A DNA stretch of 64,000 nt from Erwinia_E haradaeae_A (GCF_900698965.1 NZ_LR217725.1:868001-932000); one strand, 5' to 3'. Shown: positions 18,779-28,694, counted from the first letter of the stretch. Translations and numbers: made by a program. The notes: a model not told the origin generated them from the letters alone.

Positions 18779-19561
18779 ATGCATCCAATGCTCAACATTG
18801 CTATCCGAGCTGTACGTCAGGCCGGAAGCATTATCACAAAATACTATGAAATAGCAGATTCCACTGAATTGAAGCAAAAAGGTAATTATGACCTGACTAA
18901 TTTTGTTGAGAAAAAAGCAAAAGACCAAATGATTGATATCATCTTTAAATCTTATCCAAATCACATTATTTTTACAGAAAATGATAGTCAAATATACAAA
19001 GATACTCAAAAAGTACAATGGGTGATAAATGCGCTAGATGATAATATTAACTACATGAAAAGACTTCCACATTTCAGTATTTCTATTGCAACACGCGTTA
19101 AAGGACGCACTGAGGTCGCCGTAGTATATGACCCAATGCGTAATGAATTATTTTATGCCTGGAGAGGTCACGGAACACAATTAAATGGTTATCGGTTAAG
19201 AGGAGGAACTGCACGATACCTAAGTGAGGCAATTTTATCAACTGATGCTATATTTAAAGTGCATGAAAGTAACGCGCCCTCCATTAATGCTTTTGAAAAG
19301 CTTTTCTGTAGATGCGCTGATTTTCGTCGTAGTGGTTCAGTTGCTCTAGATTTAGCTTATGTAGCTTCTGGTCGAATTGATGGATATTTTGCAATAAACC
19401 TGCAACCACATGATTTTGCTGCTGGGGACTTATTAGTACGAGAAGCTGGTGGGCTAGTTACTGATTTTAGCGGTGATAATCATTATTTTTGTTCTGGAAA
19501 CCTTGTTGCAGGTAACGCACGAATTGTACAATCAATACTAGCTCAAATACGTCAAAGGTAG
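18779..19561 (+). CDS. suhB: SuhB, inositol-monophosphatase-fold protein with damaged active site
   Basis: 260 residues, aligned to E. coli SuhB without gaps over the first 220. Glu67, Asp87 and Asp212 of the metal site are kept, but the signature DPLDGTTNF reads NALDDNINY: Asp84 is Asn, Gly88 is Asp, Thr89 is Asn. Glu68 is Asn, Trp211 is His, and substrate-side Glu205 is Ala. Phosphatase activity is therefore unlikely. In E. coli SuhB also acts without catalysis in ribosomal RNA antitermination with Nus factors, and that role may explain retention of an otherwise well-kept fold (VKGRTEVAVVYDPMRNELF, ALDLAYVASGRIDG). No good Shine-Dalgarno is seen; the start is set by alignment of MHPMLNIA. 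It stands alone. Confidence 0.92.
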   Translation: MHPMLNIAIRAVRQAGSIITKYYEIADSTELKQKGNYDLTNFVEKKAKDQMIDIIFKSYPNHIIFTENDSQIYKDTQKVQWVINALDDNINYMKRLPHFSISIATRVKGRTEVAVVYDPMRNELFYAWRGHGTQLNGYRLRGGTARYLSEAILSTDAIFKVHESNAPSINAFEKLFCRCADFRRSGSVALDLAYVASGRIDGYFAINLQPHDFAAGDLLVREAGGLVTDFSGDNHYFCSGNLVAGNARIVQSILAQIRQR

Positions 19562-20011
19562 TTAAAAACATAGTTAAAAAATGATGCAGCTTGTCTATAA
19601 GCATTGCTCTGAAAATATTTATACCTCTTGAGAATATGCACTGTGATCAGATTTATGCCAATAGAGTGATGTTAATAGCTTAACTAGTATAGTAAGCACT
19701 ATACACAGGTAATATTATCACCCGTGATGCATATGATAAGTAAACTATTAGTATTATTGAAGATACGCAAAATATTAAACCCTATATCGATAGCTATATA
19801 GACTATTAAGATACCGGAATACTTATTTAACATCACTATTGGTTTGAGATACATTTAAGGCTTGAACATATCCACTGAATACCCTCTTGATATCATATCG
19901 AGGCTACTATCTTGTATTAATTATAAATAATTCACTGAATACTGCTATAGCCAAGGGTCAATCACACTGTATATCACTGAAGTAATATTAATATGTTTCA
20001 TATCTCATACA
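19562..20011. other. Non-coding gap between suhB and queC
   Basis: 450 nt between convergent genes. No gene, repeat or clear terminator seen. Confidence 0.45.
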
Positions 20012-20743
20012 TTAAATACTTGTATCAATCTTCATATTAGTTTGATATAAATTTTGCTTATTATATAAACTATGTTTTATAGCATTGGAATTATCTAAAT
20101 ATTCTCTAAGGCCTGTATTGCGCAAGTGACAAGCATTACATTGTCTACATCCATCACTCTTAATGCCATGATAACATGTTACGGTTTCATGCATTACAAA
20201 ATCCAGAACACCTAGTGTGTCTGCTAATGCCCATGTTTCAGATTTTGTAAGCCACATTAATGGCGTCTTAAAGATCAATGCTTTTGACATTCCTAATGAT
20301 ATCGCTGTATTTAGCGCTAAAATAAAGTCATTCCGGCAATCAGGATACCCTGAAAAATCTGTTTCACATACTCCTGTAATTAATGTCTCCACCTTTAACT
20401 GATAAGCATATATTGAAGCTAATGTTAAAAAAAGGATATTGCGTCCAGGTACAAAAGTATCAGGTAAGTCTGTGTCTTGTTGTGCATCAAAATTAGAAAC
20501 AAGCAAATGTTTTCTTGTTAAGCTACAGGAACTAAGATCGTTTAAAACAGAAATATTAATCAATTTATGTGAACTTATTCCTAGCTGTTGGGTAATATCT
20601 CGTGCTGCATCTATCTCATAGCTATGGCGTTGACCATAATCAAAGGTAAGGCAATGAACGAATTCGTATTCTCGCATAGCCTGTATTAGACATATAGTAG
20701 AATCTTGACCACCACTAAAAAGCACCACAGTAGAATTTTGCAT
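20012..20743 (-). CDS. queC: 7-cyano-7-deazaguanine synthase QueC
   Basis: Converts 7-carboxy-7-deazaguanine with ATP and ammonia to preQ0, a step of queuosine tRNA modification. The PP-loop SGGQDST is near residue 11-17; TFVPGRNILFLTLA and TGVCETDFSGYPDCR are family markers; the zinc site is CYHGIKSDGCRQCNACHLR, with all four cysteines. I prefer ATG at 20743 (243 residues), which has AAGGA about 7 nt upstream; an in-frame ATG at 20758 adds five residues and has a weaker GAGAG site. The C-terminal tail of about 15 residues beyond the E. coli end is Asn/Lys-rich. In E. coli queC neighbours decR; here it is 15 kb away. Confidence 0.95.
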   Translation of the reverse strand: MQNSTVVLFSGGQDSTICLIQAMREYEFVHCLTFDYGQRHSYEIDAARDITQQLGISSHKLINISVLNDLSSCSLTRKHLLVSNFDAQQDTDLPDTFVPGRNILFLTLASIYAYQLKVETLITGVCETDFSGYPDCRNDFILALNTAISLGMSKALIFKTPLMWLTKSETWALADTLGVLDFVMHETVTCYHGIKSDGCRQCNACHLRNTGLREYLDNSNAIKHSLYNKQNLYQTNMKIDTSI

Positions 20744-21958
20744 CACGTTATCCTTCATATATGCTCTCTTGGGTTACGAATAAAATAGTTTTAGCTAAAA
20801 GATGATCAATAATATTTTAGCATGAATCCATGTAAGTTATATAAGAATTATGGTAGTGACACTCAATCCTGTTCCCTTCTGCTACAAGCAGAAGAATCAT
20901 TAAATAATTAACTTAAAAAAATTTAACAATCATCTCTCTCTAAATATAGCACTTATAAAAATAAATCATATTAACATATGATAGACTAAAGTTATTTCAA
21001 AAGAAATGTGTTACGATTTATAAAAACTGTGCATCACTATTGATATCAAGTACATCAACCTGTGGCCTACCTATACCAAAAACACGAGAACTATGTTGGC
21101 TCTTTAAAACATATTTTTAATATGAGCAGCTATATCAATAATTGTTGAACTCTCAAATACATATGAATTTTTCAAACGAGGCTAGTACTTTAGTGCAGAC
21201 TATGTACTTTGTAAAAACTACTAAAATTATACTTTATTAGAATAATTAATATACTCAGTTATATCGTTCCTGATAGTGACTTGACCACACTGTACATTGG
21301 CGATGTATGTCGCTAATCTCAAATTAGAACACGACAGGCTGTATAAGCGCTATAAAAATTGTTTATGCTAACAGCCTCTTGGTGAACGAACTTAACCATA
21401 AGTATTGATGCAATACCTACAGGAATCATGTCAAAATACTTTAAAAGTTATATCTATCTCATTAAGAAATCCTTAAGATACTAAGACTTCATAATGAAGC
21501 TTATAAAAATATTCTATTCTTTAAAAGCTAACGTGCAATCTGTATGGGAATATACACACTTAATACAATACTATACATGTCACTATTGTATTCAAACTGA
21601 ACACATGAACAATATCACCTGTAAAGAAAAAATTTCTATACAGTAAGCTACAGATTTTGAATACTTAACCAAAATATCGTTAACATACTATAGTGTGCTA
21701 ATTTTTGAATATTACTGACTCTGATGTAATCTCAGTAAGATATTGAGAGCTCATGCATATCTAGGTTGCAGAGTACCATAGAATCTCTTTAATGGAATGA
21801 ACGTAGGTAGTACTAACTACATTCAACTGTTGTGATGCATAAATAGTATGCATATACTAATGCTTATTATGCTAAAAATATTCATTTATTATAAATATTA
21901 AGTGTCTTATGTAGAATACACCTTTCTTACGACTGCATAAAATCACTAGAGAAATATC
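20744..21958. other. Non-coding gap between queC and degP
   Basis: 1.2 kb between divergent genes without a readable gene. Promoters for queC and degP must lie here, but no confident -35/-10 pair is visible in the AT-rich background. Confidence 0.45.
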
Positions 21959-23404
21959 ATGATGAAAAAAAAGATTTTACTTTTACACACATTAGTTGTA
22001 GGTCTAAATTTAGTTCTACCAGTTCTGGCAGCCACAGATAATCCTAAAAATCTTTGGCATTCTGTTAATTCTGTACAATTAACAAGTCTAGCTCCTATGC
22101 TAGAGAAAGTTATGCCATCAGTTGTCAGCGTTAATATCGAAGGCACAATGATGCGTAAAGTAGAACCTATGCAGCAATTTCAACCTTTCTTTGGTGGACC
22201 TTCACCATTATGTCAGGAAGGATCTCCCTTTCTTGGATCACCATTATGTCCAGGCAATAACTCTAATGATAATTATAGCATAGAAATTCCCCCGCAAAAA
22301 TTTCGATCTCTCGGTTCTGGCGTTGTCATTGACTCCATAAAGGGCTACATAGTCACAAATAATCATGTGCTAGATAACGCTACAAGAATTCAAGTACAAC
22401 TTAGTGGTGGAGAAAAATATGATGCTAAAGTGATCGGTAAAGATCCTCGTTCTGATATTGCTTTAATTCAGATTCGAGGGGCTAAGAATTTAACGGCAAT
22501 TACAATAGCAGACTCTGATGGTTTGCACGTAGGGGATTACACCGTAGCTATTGGTAATCCGTATGGTCTTGGTGAAACTGCAACCTCAGGGATTATTTCT
22601 GCTCTCGGTAGAAGCGGATTAAACACTGAAAACTATGAAAATTTCATTCAAACTGACGCTGCAATTAACCGGGGAAACTCAGGCGGTGCACTGGTGAATA
22701 TAAATGGCGAGTTGATTGGAATTAACACTGCTATTCTAGCTCCAGATGGTGGTAATATTGGTATTGGATTCGCTATTCCATCAAATATGGTAAAAAATCT
22801 ATGTAACCAAATGATTGCGTATGGTCAAGTCAAGAGAGGGGAATTAGGAATTATTGGAACAGAGTTAAACTCGGAACTTGCCAAAGCAATTAAAGTAAAT
22901 GTTCAGCGCGGCGCTTTTGTGAGTCAAGTCTTATCTCAGTCTTCTGCAGATAGAGCTGGAATTCATGCAGGAGATGTGATTATATTAATCAATAATAAAT
23001 CAATCTCTAGTTTTGCAGCTCTACGCGCCCAAATTGGCTCTCTTCCAGTAGGAACCACTATAGAGCTTGGATTAATACGTAATGGCAAGCTAATAAAGAT
23101 TAATCTAGCTTTACAGGAAAGCAATACAGAAAGAGTGTCCTCTGGTAGTATTTATGATGGCATTGAGGGCGCAGATCTCAGAAATTACAATACAAAAGAT
23201 ATTAAAGGGGTTCAAGTTGAGACCCTCAAATCAGGATCAGCTGCAGCACGCATAGGACTCAAAAGAAATGATGTGATTCTTGGGGTAAATCAACAACCCA
23301 TTACTAACATAACTGAGCTAAAAAAGGCGCTTGATAATAAACCTACGGTACTTGCATTAAGTATTAAACGTGGTGATAACTTAATTTACCTACTCATGCA
23401 ATAA
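21959..23404 (+). CDS. degP: DegP (HtrA) periplasmic serine protease/chaperone
   Basis: Degrades or refolds damaged periplasmic and outer-membrane proteins. 481 residues: signal peptide (about 1-24, ends PVLA), trypsin-like protease domain with His136 (TNNHV), Asp166 (DPRSDIAL) and Ser241 (GNSGG), then PDZ1 (about 285-375) and PDZ2 (about 395-478). The long LA loop with the Cys pair (SPLCQEGSPFLGSPLC, Cys85 and Cys97) marks DegP rather than DegQ. An in-frame second ATG at 21962 (MKKK...) fits the E. coli start equally well. Retention of both PDZ domains suggests the cage-forming enzyme is functional. A hairpin terminator follows. Confidence 0.96.
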   Translation: MMKKKILLLHTLVVGLNLVLPVLAATDNPKNLWHSVNSVQLTSLAPMLEKVMPSVVSVNIEGTMMRKVEPMQQFQPFFGGPSPLCQEGSPFLGSPLCPGNNSNDNYSIEIPPQKFRSLGSGVVIDSIKGYIVTNNHVLDNATRIQVQLSGGEKYDAKVIGKDPRSDIALIQIRGAKNLTAITIADSDGLHVGDYTVAIGNPYGLGETATSGIISALGRSGLNTENYENFIQTDAAINRGNSGGALVNINGELIGINTAILAPDGGNIGIGFAIPSNMVKNLCNQMIAYGQVKRGELGIIGTELNSELAKAIKVNVQRGAFVSQVLSQSSADRAGIHAGDVIILINNKSISSFAALRAQIGSLPVGTTIELGLIRNGKLIKINLALQESNTERVSSGSIYDGIEGADLRNYNTKDIKGVQVETLKSGSAAARIGLKRNDVILGVNQQPITNITELKKALDNKPTVLALSIKRGDNLIYLLMQ

Positions 23405-23428
23405 GTATGTTAAACGTAAGATTTTATT

Positions 23429-23452
23429 GCATAACTCTAATCAGGGTTATGT
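23429..23452 (+). terminator. Probable intrinsic terminator after degP
   Basis: Stem formed by GCATAACTCT and AGGGTTATGT with an AATC loop (about ten pairs including G-U), beginning 25 nt past the degP stop and followed by TTTATCC. The T-tract is short, so strength is uncertain. Confidence 0.5.
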
Positions 23453-23639
23453 TTATCCAGAGTGCTAGCATGATTAGCTAAACAATATTTTTGTATAATC
23501 ATTTGCTTCTCTTAATACAAATTAAGATATAGATACCGCAGCGGAATCTACCTTTAATCGCACAATGAGAAAGATTATACAACAATCATTAGAATAAATA
23601 TTCTAAAATCCTATGCTAGCAGTGTATAAGGTAAAATCT

Positions 23640-24575
23640 ATGATAATTGTTACAGGCGGTGCGGGATTTATTGGAAGCAATATTATTGATGCTTTAAACA
23701 GTCAGGGGTGCACAGATATTTTGGTAGTTGATAATCTCAAAGATGGTACTAAATCTTTCAATTTATCAGATCTTGATATTGCTGACTATATCGATAAGAT
23801 AGATTTTCGAATTGCTATTGCAAAAAATAAAAATCACTTTCGTAATATAGAAGCGGTGTTCCACGAAGGTGCATGTTCCTCTACCACCGAATGGAATGGC
23901 CAATACATGATGGATAACAACTACCAATACTCAAAAGAACTCCTTCATTGGTGCCTTAAAGATCATATTCCATTTTTATACGCTTCTTCTGCCTCAATCT
24001 ACGGTCATAATACCTGTAAGTTTATTGAAGAACGCCCATACGAGAGACCGCTGAATATATATGGATACTCTAAGATGCTTTTTGACCATTATGTCCGAAA
24101 AATTCTGCCAAAAGTAGAATCACAGATATGTGGCTTACGATATTTCAACGTCTATGGAGAACGTGAAACCCATAAAAAAGACATGGCTAGTATAGTTCTA
24201 CATCTCTATAAACAGCTAAAAACTAAAAAAAATGCTCAGTTATTTATCGGTAGTAATGAGTTTAAACGAGATTTTATTTATGTTAAAGATGTAGCATCAG
24301 TAAATCTATGGTGTCTAGAAAACTCTATATCAGGTATTTTTAATTGTGGATCTGGTCAAGCGGTATCTTTCCAAGAAATAGCTTATTTTATGCTAGGATT
24401 TTATCAAAACAGCGTGATTGACTACATTCCCTTTCCAGAAAGGCTCAGGGGATACTATCAAGATTTTACACAAGCAGATCTGACAAAACTAAGAGAAGCA
24501 GGTTATCCAAAACCATTTCAAGCTTTTTCTAAAGGTATTACAAATTACATGAAATGGTTACAACATTCAGTATAG
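23640..24575 (+). CDS. hldD: ADP-L-glycero-D-manno-heptose 6-epimerase
   Basis: Epimerises ADP-D-glycero- to ADP-L-glycero-D-manno-heptose, the heptose donor for LPS inner core. An extended SDR of 311 residues (E. coli 310): cofactor loop GGAGFIGSN at 6-14, EGACSSTTEWNG, and the YxxxK pair Tyr141-Lys145 in IYGYSK. The ATG at 23640 aligns with the E. coli N-terminus (MIIVTGGAGF) and has AGG 8 nt upstream; an upstream in-frame ATG at 23613 adds nine non-homologous residues. First gene of the hldD-waaF-waaC cluster, the E. coli order. Confidence 0.96.
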   Translation: MIIVTGGAGFIGSNIIDALNSQGCTDILVVDNLKDGTKSFNLSDLDIADYIDKIDFRIAIAKNKNHFRNIEAVFHEGACSSTTEWNGQYMMDNNYQYSKELLHWCLKDHIPFLYASSASIYGHNTCKFIEERPYERPLNIYGYSKMLFDHYVRKILPKVESQICGLRYFNVYGERETHKKDMASIVLHLYKQLKTKKNAQLFIGSNEFKRDFIYVKDVASVNLWCLENSISGIFNCGSGQAVSFQEIAYFMLGFYQNSVIDYIPFPERLRGYYQDFTQADLTKLREAGYPKPFQAFSKGITNYMKWLQHSV

Positions 24576-24589
24576 TGAGCGCTGAAGAG

Positions 24590-25636
24590 ATGAAAATTCT
24601 AGTGATAGGACCTTCCTGGATTGGTGACATGATGATGTCACAGAGCCTCTATCGTACTCTCAAAAGTCGCAACCCTCATACGGTTATCGATGTAATAGCT
24701 CCTTCTTGGTGTCATCCTTTGCTTTTGAGAATGCCAGAAGTTAATGAATCATTACTTTTACCGTTAGAGCACGGTGTCATGAAACTGTCTGCACGTTGGC
24801 GTTTAGGTCAGATACTACGCTCAAAGCATTATGATCGAGCCTTTGTTCTACCAGGTTCATTTAAATCTGCGCTTATTCCTTTCTTCGCTAAGATTCCACG
24901 TCGAATAGGATGGAGAGGTGAAATGCGTTATGGGTTACTTAATGATATGCGTGTATTGAACGCTACTGCCTTTCCACTTATGGTGCAGCGTTACATAGCG
25001 TTATGTTATCATAAATCCAGGATGAATAGTAGTAGAGACCTGCCGCAACCGTTATGCATGCCAACACTGAACGTAGAAGACTATGAAAAACAGATAACTC
25101 TTGATGCTTTTAAAATACATTCACAACGACCGATCATTGGATTTTGTCCTGGAGCCGAATATAGTTCTTTTAAAAAATGGCCACATTATCATTACGCACA
25201 ACTAGCGGAATCTTTAATTAGAAAAGGATATCAGATCCTGCTGTTTGGCTCCACTAAAGATCGTATTACCGGGGAGCGGATTTTCCTTCATCTCTCTCAA
25301 GAGATTAAACAATATTATTACAACCTTTCTGGTAACACTGATCTAACACAAGCTGTAGTTCTTCTATCCTGCTGTCATACTGTCATTAGTAATGATTCTG
25401 GGCTGATGCATATCGCTGCCGCACTGGATCGTCCATTGATTGCGCTGTATGGCCCAAGTAATCCTAAATTTACCCCGCCTTTATCAAAAAAATCTAGAAT
25501 CATCTCTTTAGAGAGTAGCTGTTTTCCAAGAAAAAAGGGGAGAATCCATGAAGAATATCATCCCAGCCTGATCAGGATCACACCAGAGCGGGTTATGATG
25601 GAGTTTAAACTACTACACCACACTTTAGGAGTATAA
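24590..25636 (+). CDS. waaF: ADP-heptose:LPS heptosyltransferase II
   Basis: Family-9 glycosyltransferase adding the second heptose to the LPS inner core on the cytoplasmic face. From ATG 24590 it is 348 residues, exactly the E. coli length; a longer frame from 24554 only runs back into hldD. Markers: ILVIGPSWIGDMMMSQSLY, LPGSFKSALIPFFA, FCPGAEYSSFKKWP and the donor-binding NDSGLMHIAAAL. It begins 14 nt after hldD and its stop directly abuts the waaC start. No active-site loss seen. Confidence 0.96.
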   Translation: MKILVIGPSWIGDMMMSQSLYRTLKSRNPHTVIDVIAPSWCHPLLLRMPEVNESLLLPLEHGVMKLSARWRLGQILRSKHYDRAFVLPGSFKSALIPFFAKIPRRIGWRGEMRYGLLNDMRVLNATAFPLMVQRYIALCYHKSRMNSSRDLPQPLCMPTLNVEDYEKQITLDAFKIHSQRPIIGFCPGAEYSSFKKWPHYHYAQLAESLIRKGYQILLFGSTKDRITGERIFLHLSQEIKQYYYNLSGNTDLTQAVVLLSCCHTVISNDSGLMHIAAALDRPLIALYGPSNPKFTPPLSKKSRIISLESSCFPRKKGRIHEEYHPSLIRITPERVMMEFKLLHHTLGV

Positions 25637-26602
25637 ATGCGGGTTTTAATGATTAAAACTTCCTCCATGGGAGATGTAGTCCATTCACTACCTGCATTAA
25701 CCGACGCCAAGTTGATTTTTCCTGATATCTGTTGCGAATGGGTCGTAGAAGAGAACTTTTCTGAGATTCCTGCCTGGCATCCGGCGGTTTCTCGCGTTAT
25801 TCCAGTAGCGATCCGTCGCTGGCGAAAAAATTGGTTTAAAAGTCTAATCCGCAAGGAACGTATCAATTTTAAACAGTCCGTACAGCATCATTCTTACGAT
25901 GCGGTTATCGATGCTCAGGGCTTAATAAAAAGCGCTGCGCTAATAAGTCGTTTTACTAAAGGTGTGAAACACGGATGTGATATTTACAGCATACGAGAAC
26001 CTGTTGCTAGCTGGTGGTATGATAAGCGTTATGCTGTCAATAAAAAACAACATGCCGTACAGCGCATACGCAGCCTATTTGCACAAAGCTTGCACTATAC
26101 ACTACCAACAACAATAGGTGATTATGGTATTCTACAACGATTTACAAAAAATCAACCAATAGAAAGCAATCACTATCTAGTTTTTTTGCATGCCACTACA
26201 AAAGAGAGCAAACAGTGGCCCGAAAACCACTGGAGAAAGCTTATCGCCTTGTTACAATCTACAGGGTTAACCATAAAATTACCATGGGGGGCTCACCATG
26301 AATTCTTGCGCGCTCAAAGGCTCGCAAGGGGGTTTGGTTACGTAGAGGTCTTGCCTAAACTAATGCTAGAGGAAATTGCGCATATACTAGTAGGAGCTAA
26401 AGCAATAATCTCCGTAGATACAGGATTAAGTCACCTCGCTGCTGCTCTCAGTCGCCCGACTATTACTTTGTATGGACCCACTAATGTAGATTTGGTGGGT
26501 GGATACGGTCCTAATCAAATTGCAATGCTTGCAGTAAAGAAAAACATGGCAGAAATAACCCCTGAAAAAGTTCAATTAATTCTGGAGCGGTTGCTTGTAT
26601 GA
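25637..26602 (+). CDS. waaC: ADP-heptose:LPS heptosyltransferase I
   Basis: Adds the first L,D-heptose to Kdo2-lipid A. 321 residues (E. coli 319), family 9. The start MLKTSSMGD-type motif (MIKTSSMGDVVHSLPAL), VIDAQGLIKSA, the catalytic-region Lys in TTKESKQWPENHW and the donor site SVDTGLSHLAAAL are intact. TTAGGAG precedes the ATG by 5 nt, overlapping the waaF end. It overlaps the following glycosyltransferase by 4 nt (ATGA), so these genes are one translationally coupled unit. Confidence 0.95.
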   Translation: MRVLMIKTSSMGDVVHSLPALTDAKLIFPDICCEWVVEENFSEIPAWHPAVSRVIPVAIRRWRKNWFKSLIRKERINFKQSVQHHSYDAVIDAQGLIKSAALISRFTKGVKHGCDIYSIREPVASWWYDKRYAVNKKQHAVQRIRSLFAQSLHYTLPTTIGDYGILQRFTKNQPIESNHYLVFLHATTKESKQWPENHWRKLIALLQSTGLTIKLPWGAHHEFLRAQRLARGFGYVEVLPKLMLEEIAHILVGAKAIISVDTGLSHLAAALSRPTITLYGPTNVDLVGGYGPNQIAMLAVKKNMAEITPEKVQLILERLLV

Positions 26603-27771
26603 AACAAATTCATGTGATTAATCTAGAACAAATGGGTGGGGTTGAACGCTTATTACTACAATATATCAAGGCTTCTTCTGATAAGAAGAATATAATTCTA
26701 TGTATAAGCAATCATGTTGGTACCGAGATTCAACATCATCTTATAGAGAAAAAAGTATATTTTGCTAACCGATTATTTAATAATCTACCTATACGTTGTC
26801 CAAAAATTTTAAGAAAATATTGGCTATCATGGAAAATTTCTAAAATATCTGCTGATTGTGTTATTGTGTGGGATTTGATTCCTGAATTCTTCATTAAACC
26901 AAAAAATACTAAACTCCTATACTATGATCATGGCTCATCATGGCGATATACAATAAATTCTAAGACAATGCGCTTTTTTGGTATGCTAGATGGTGTCATT
27001 TCAGTGTCTCAAGCATCAAAAAGAGTTATGGAATTACGCTTTAATCTTCCGTGTGCTCATCTTGTAGTTCTCAACCGCCTGATAACTCCTATTGGTATTA
27101 ATCATATAGCAAAATCACTTACTGAACCAGTAAGACTTGGGACCGCATCACGTTTAGTAAGCCTGAAGGGTATTAGTGTCTCTATATTGACACTACATGA
27201 ATTAATTTGCCGCGGGCATAATATAATTCTAGAAATCGCTGGACAAGGTCCAGAGCAAGAAGAATTGCAGCGCTTAGCAAACAAACTAGAGTTAAATAAT
27301 TACGTCAGATTTAGTGGTTTTCAAGAAAATATGTCTGTTTTTTTTAATCGCGTAGATATTTACATGAGTACGCCCATTACTGAATCTTTCGGATTATCTT
27401 GTATGGAGGCATTATATTATGGAATTCCAGTAATTTTTCCTATCATTGATGGTCAACCAGAAGTGATATGTGATGGTGTTTGCGGAATTGGAATTTATCC
27501 AACAGTATCTATAAAACACCACCAGAACTTATCGGGGATAAAAATTAATTTTTCTTATCATGTGTATGATCCTGTTTCTGATGTTTTAGTTCAACCAAAA
27601 CTATTATCACATATTGAATGTGCTAATGCAGTAGAACAGTTAATAGTGCCAAAACGCTATCGAAAATTTAGTCATAACGCGCAGCGATATACTAGATCTC
27701 ACTTTAGTTATGATGCATTTCAAAAAAAATTTCAGAAGGCACTACATTCTTTTAGTCTAAAAAAGTACTAA
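26599..27771 (+). CDS. Family-4 glycosyltransferase, probable LPS core enzyme
   Basis: GT-B glycosyltransferase of 390 residues. The C-terminal half has the GT4 features: RLVSLKGISVSI, EIAGQGPEQEELQRLA, VRFSGFQENMSVFFNRVDIYMSTPITESFGLSCMEAL (nucleotide-sugar site with EX7E). The N-terminal half binds acceptor and begins VINLEQMGGVERLL. It overlaps waaC by 4 nt, so it most likely extends the heptose core, but sugar and linkage are unknown. E. coli K-12 has other waa genes at this place. The C-terminal about 60 residues are Lys/His-rich and divergent. Confidence 0.82.
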   Translation: MKQIHVINLEQMGGVERLLLQYIKASSDKKNIILCISNHVGTEIQHHLIEKKVYFANRLFNNLPIRCPKILRKYWLSWKISKISADCVIVWDLIPEFFIKPKNTKLLYYDHGSSWRYTINSKTMRFFGMLDGVISVSQASKRVMELRFNLPCAHLVVLNRLITPIGINHIAKSLTEPVRLGTASRLVSLKGISVSILTLHELICRGHNIILEIAGQGPEQEELQRLANKLELNNYVRFSGFQENMSVFFNRVDIYMSTPITESFGLSCMEALYYGIPVIFPIIDGQPEVICDGVCGIGIYPTVSIKHHQNLSGIKINFSYHVYDPVSDVLVQPKLLSHIECANAVEQLIVPKRYRKFSHNAQRYTRSHFSYDAFQKKFQKALHSFSLKKY

Positions 27772-28238
27772 GATATATAGGTTTGACTATGACTATTCAG
27801 TCATAACCCTCTAAAATTGCTATTTCTCACAAGTGTTAGCGAATTCCTCAAATTTCTTATAAATTATAAATTTACTTCTGTGCGTTTCTTATTAAAGAAA
27901 AAGTTAGATGATTCAAAAATTACTAAAAGCACATAAATTATGATCATGAAGATGATAAGATATAGATATATTATTAGAGAAACTACTTTTCTTGCTAATA
28001 TTTTGCTAATACTTTTAGCTTTTAGTACTTATTTATTTCATCCCGATTTTTAAAACAATACATACTTTTAATCTGATGCAATGTTGTAATAAATAAATAT
28101 GTATTTTATGTATACATGTGAATTTAGTTAAACTGGTGGAATGTTAGTGATTTCGGTTAAAATCGGTTAAAATTCACTATTTTCCGATAGATGTTAAATA
28201 CAATTTTTATCTAGATTGTCTGTAACTACAATGTATGA
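27772..28238. other. Non-coding gap between glycosyltransferase and tRNA-Lys
   Basis: 467 nt without a gene. A short duplicated CGGTTAAAAT motif occurs near 28153-28172. No terminator is obvious for the LPS cluster. Confidence 0.45.
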
Positions 28239-28311
28239 TGGGTCGTGCAGGACTTGAACCTGCGACCAATTGATTAAAAGTCAACTGCTCTACCAACTGA
28301 GCTAACGACCC
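28239..28311 (-). tRNA. tRNA-Lys(TTT)
   Basis: Full cloverleaf on the minus strand: acceptor GGGTCGT pairs with ACGACCC, D arm TAGCTCAGTTGGTAGAGCA, anticodon loop CTTTTAA with anticodon TTT, T arm GCAGGTTCAAGTCCTGC, discriminator A. It matches E. coli tRNA-Lys. The 3' triplet after the discriminator is TCA, not CCA, so the tail must be repaired by the CCA-adding enzyme. It lies 4 nt downstream of tRNA-Val and is probably co-transcribed with it, as in the enteric valT-lysW unit. Confidence 0.96.
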
Positions 28312-28315
28312 TAGA

Positions 28316-28391
28316 TGGTGGGTAATGACGGGCTCGAACCGCCGACCCCCTCCGTGTAAAGGAGGTGCTCTACCAACTGAGCTAATCACCC
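28316..28391 (-). tRNA. tRNA-Val(TAC)
   Basis: Cloverleaf on the minus strand: acceptor GGGTGAT/ATTACCC with one G-U pair, anticodon stem CCTCC/GGAGG with loop TTTACAC (anticodon TAC), T arm GGCGGTTCGAGCCCGTC, discriminator A and encoded CCA. Very close to E. coli tRNA-Val(UAC). Confidence 0.97.
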
Positions 28392-28694
28392 TGTATGATA
28401 CTGATAATAGCAGTATTATATAGACTCCATCAACTAAGTCAATAATTTTGCAATATCTATATCGCCTTAAGATCACCTACAATACATTTTTTAAAAATCT
28501 TCAAGTATAAATTTAGTGTAATATTTTATATATTACTATGATTAGATATATAGTTATAGTGTGTTGATGAAACAACGATCTATGAATCGAACATAAATCA
28601 TTAATCATTATGCGATATTATTAAGAAATTTACTGGTATTGCATGTATGCAATACACTATAGAGCTACATCCACCTATAATAATAATTTTATTA

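Noticed and set aside
28207..28476. 89-codon frame over the tRNA-Val/tRNA-Lys genes
   Set aside because: It is the antisense/sense reading of two tRNA genes, not a protein.
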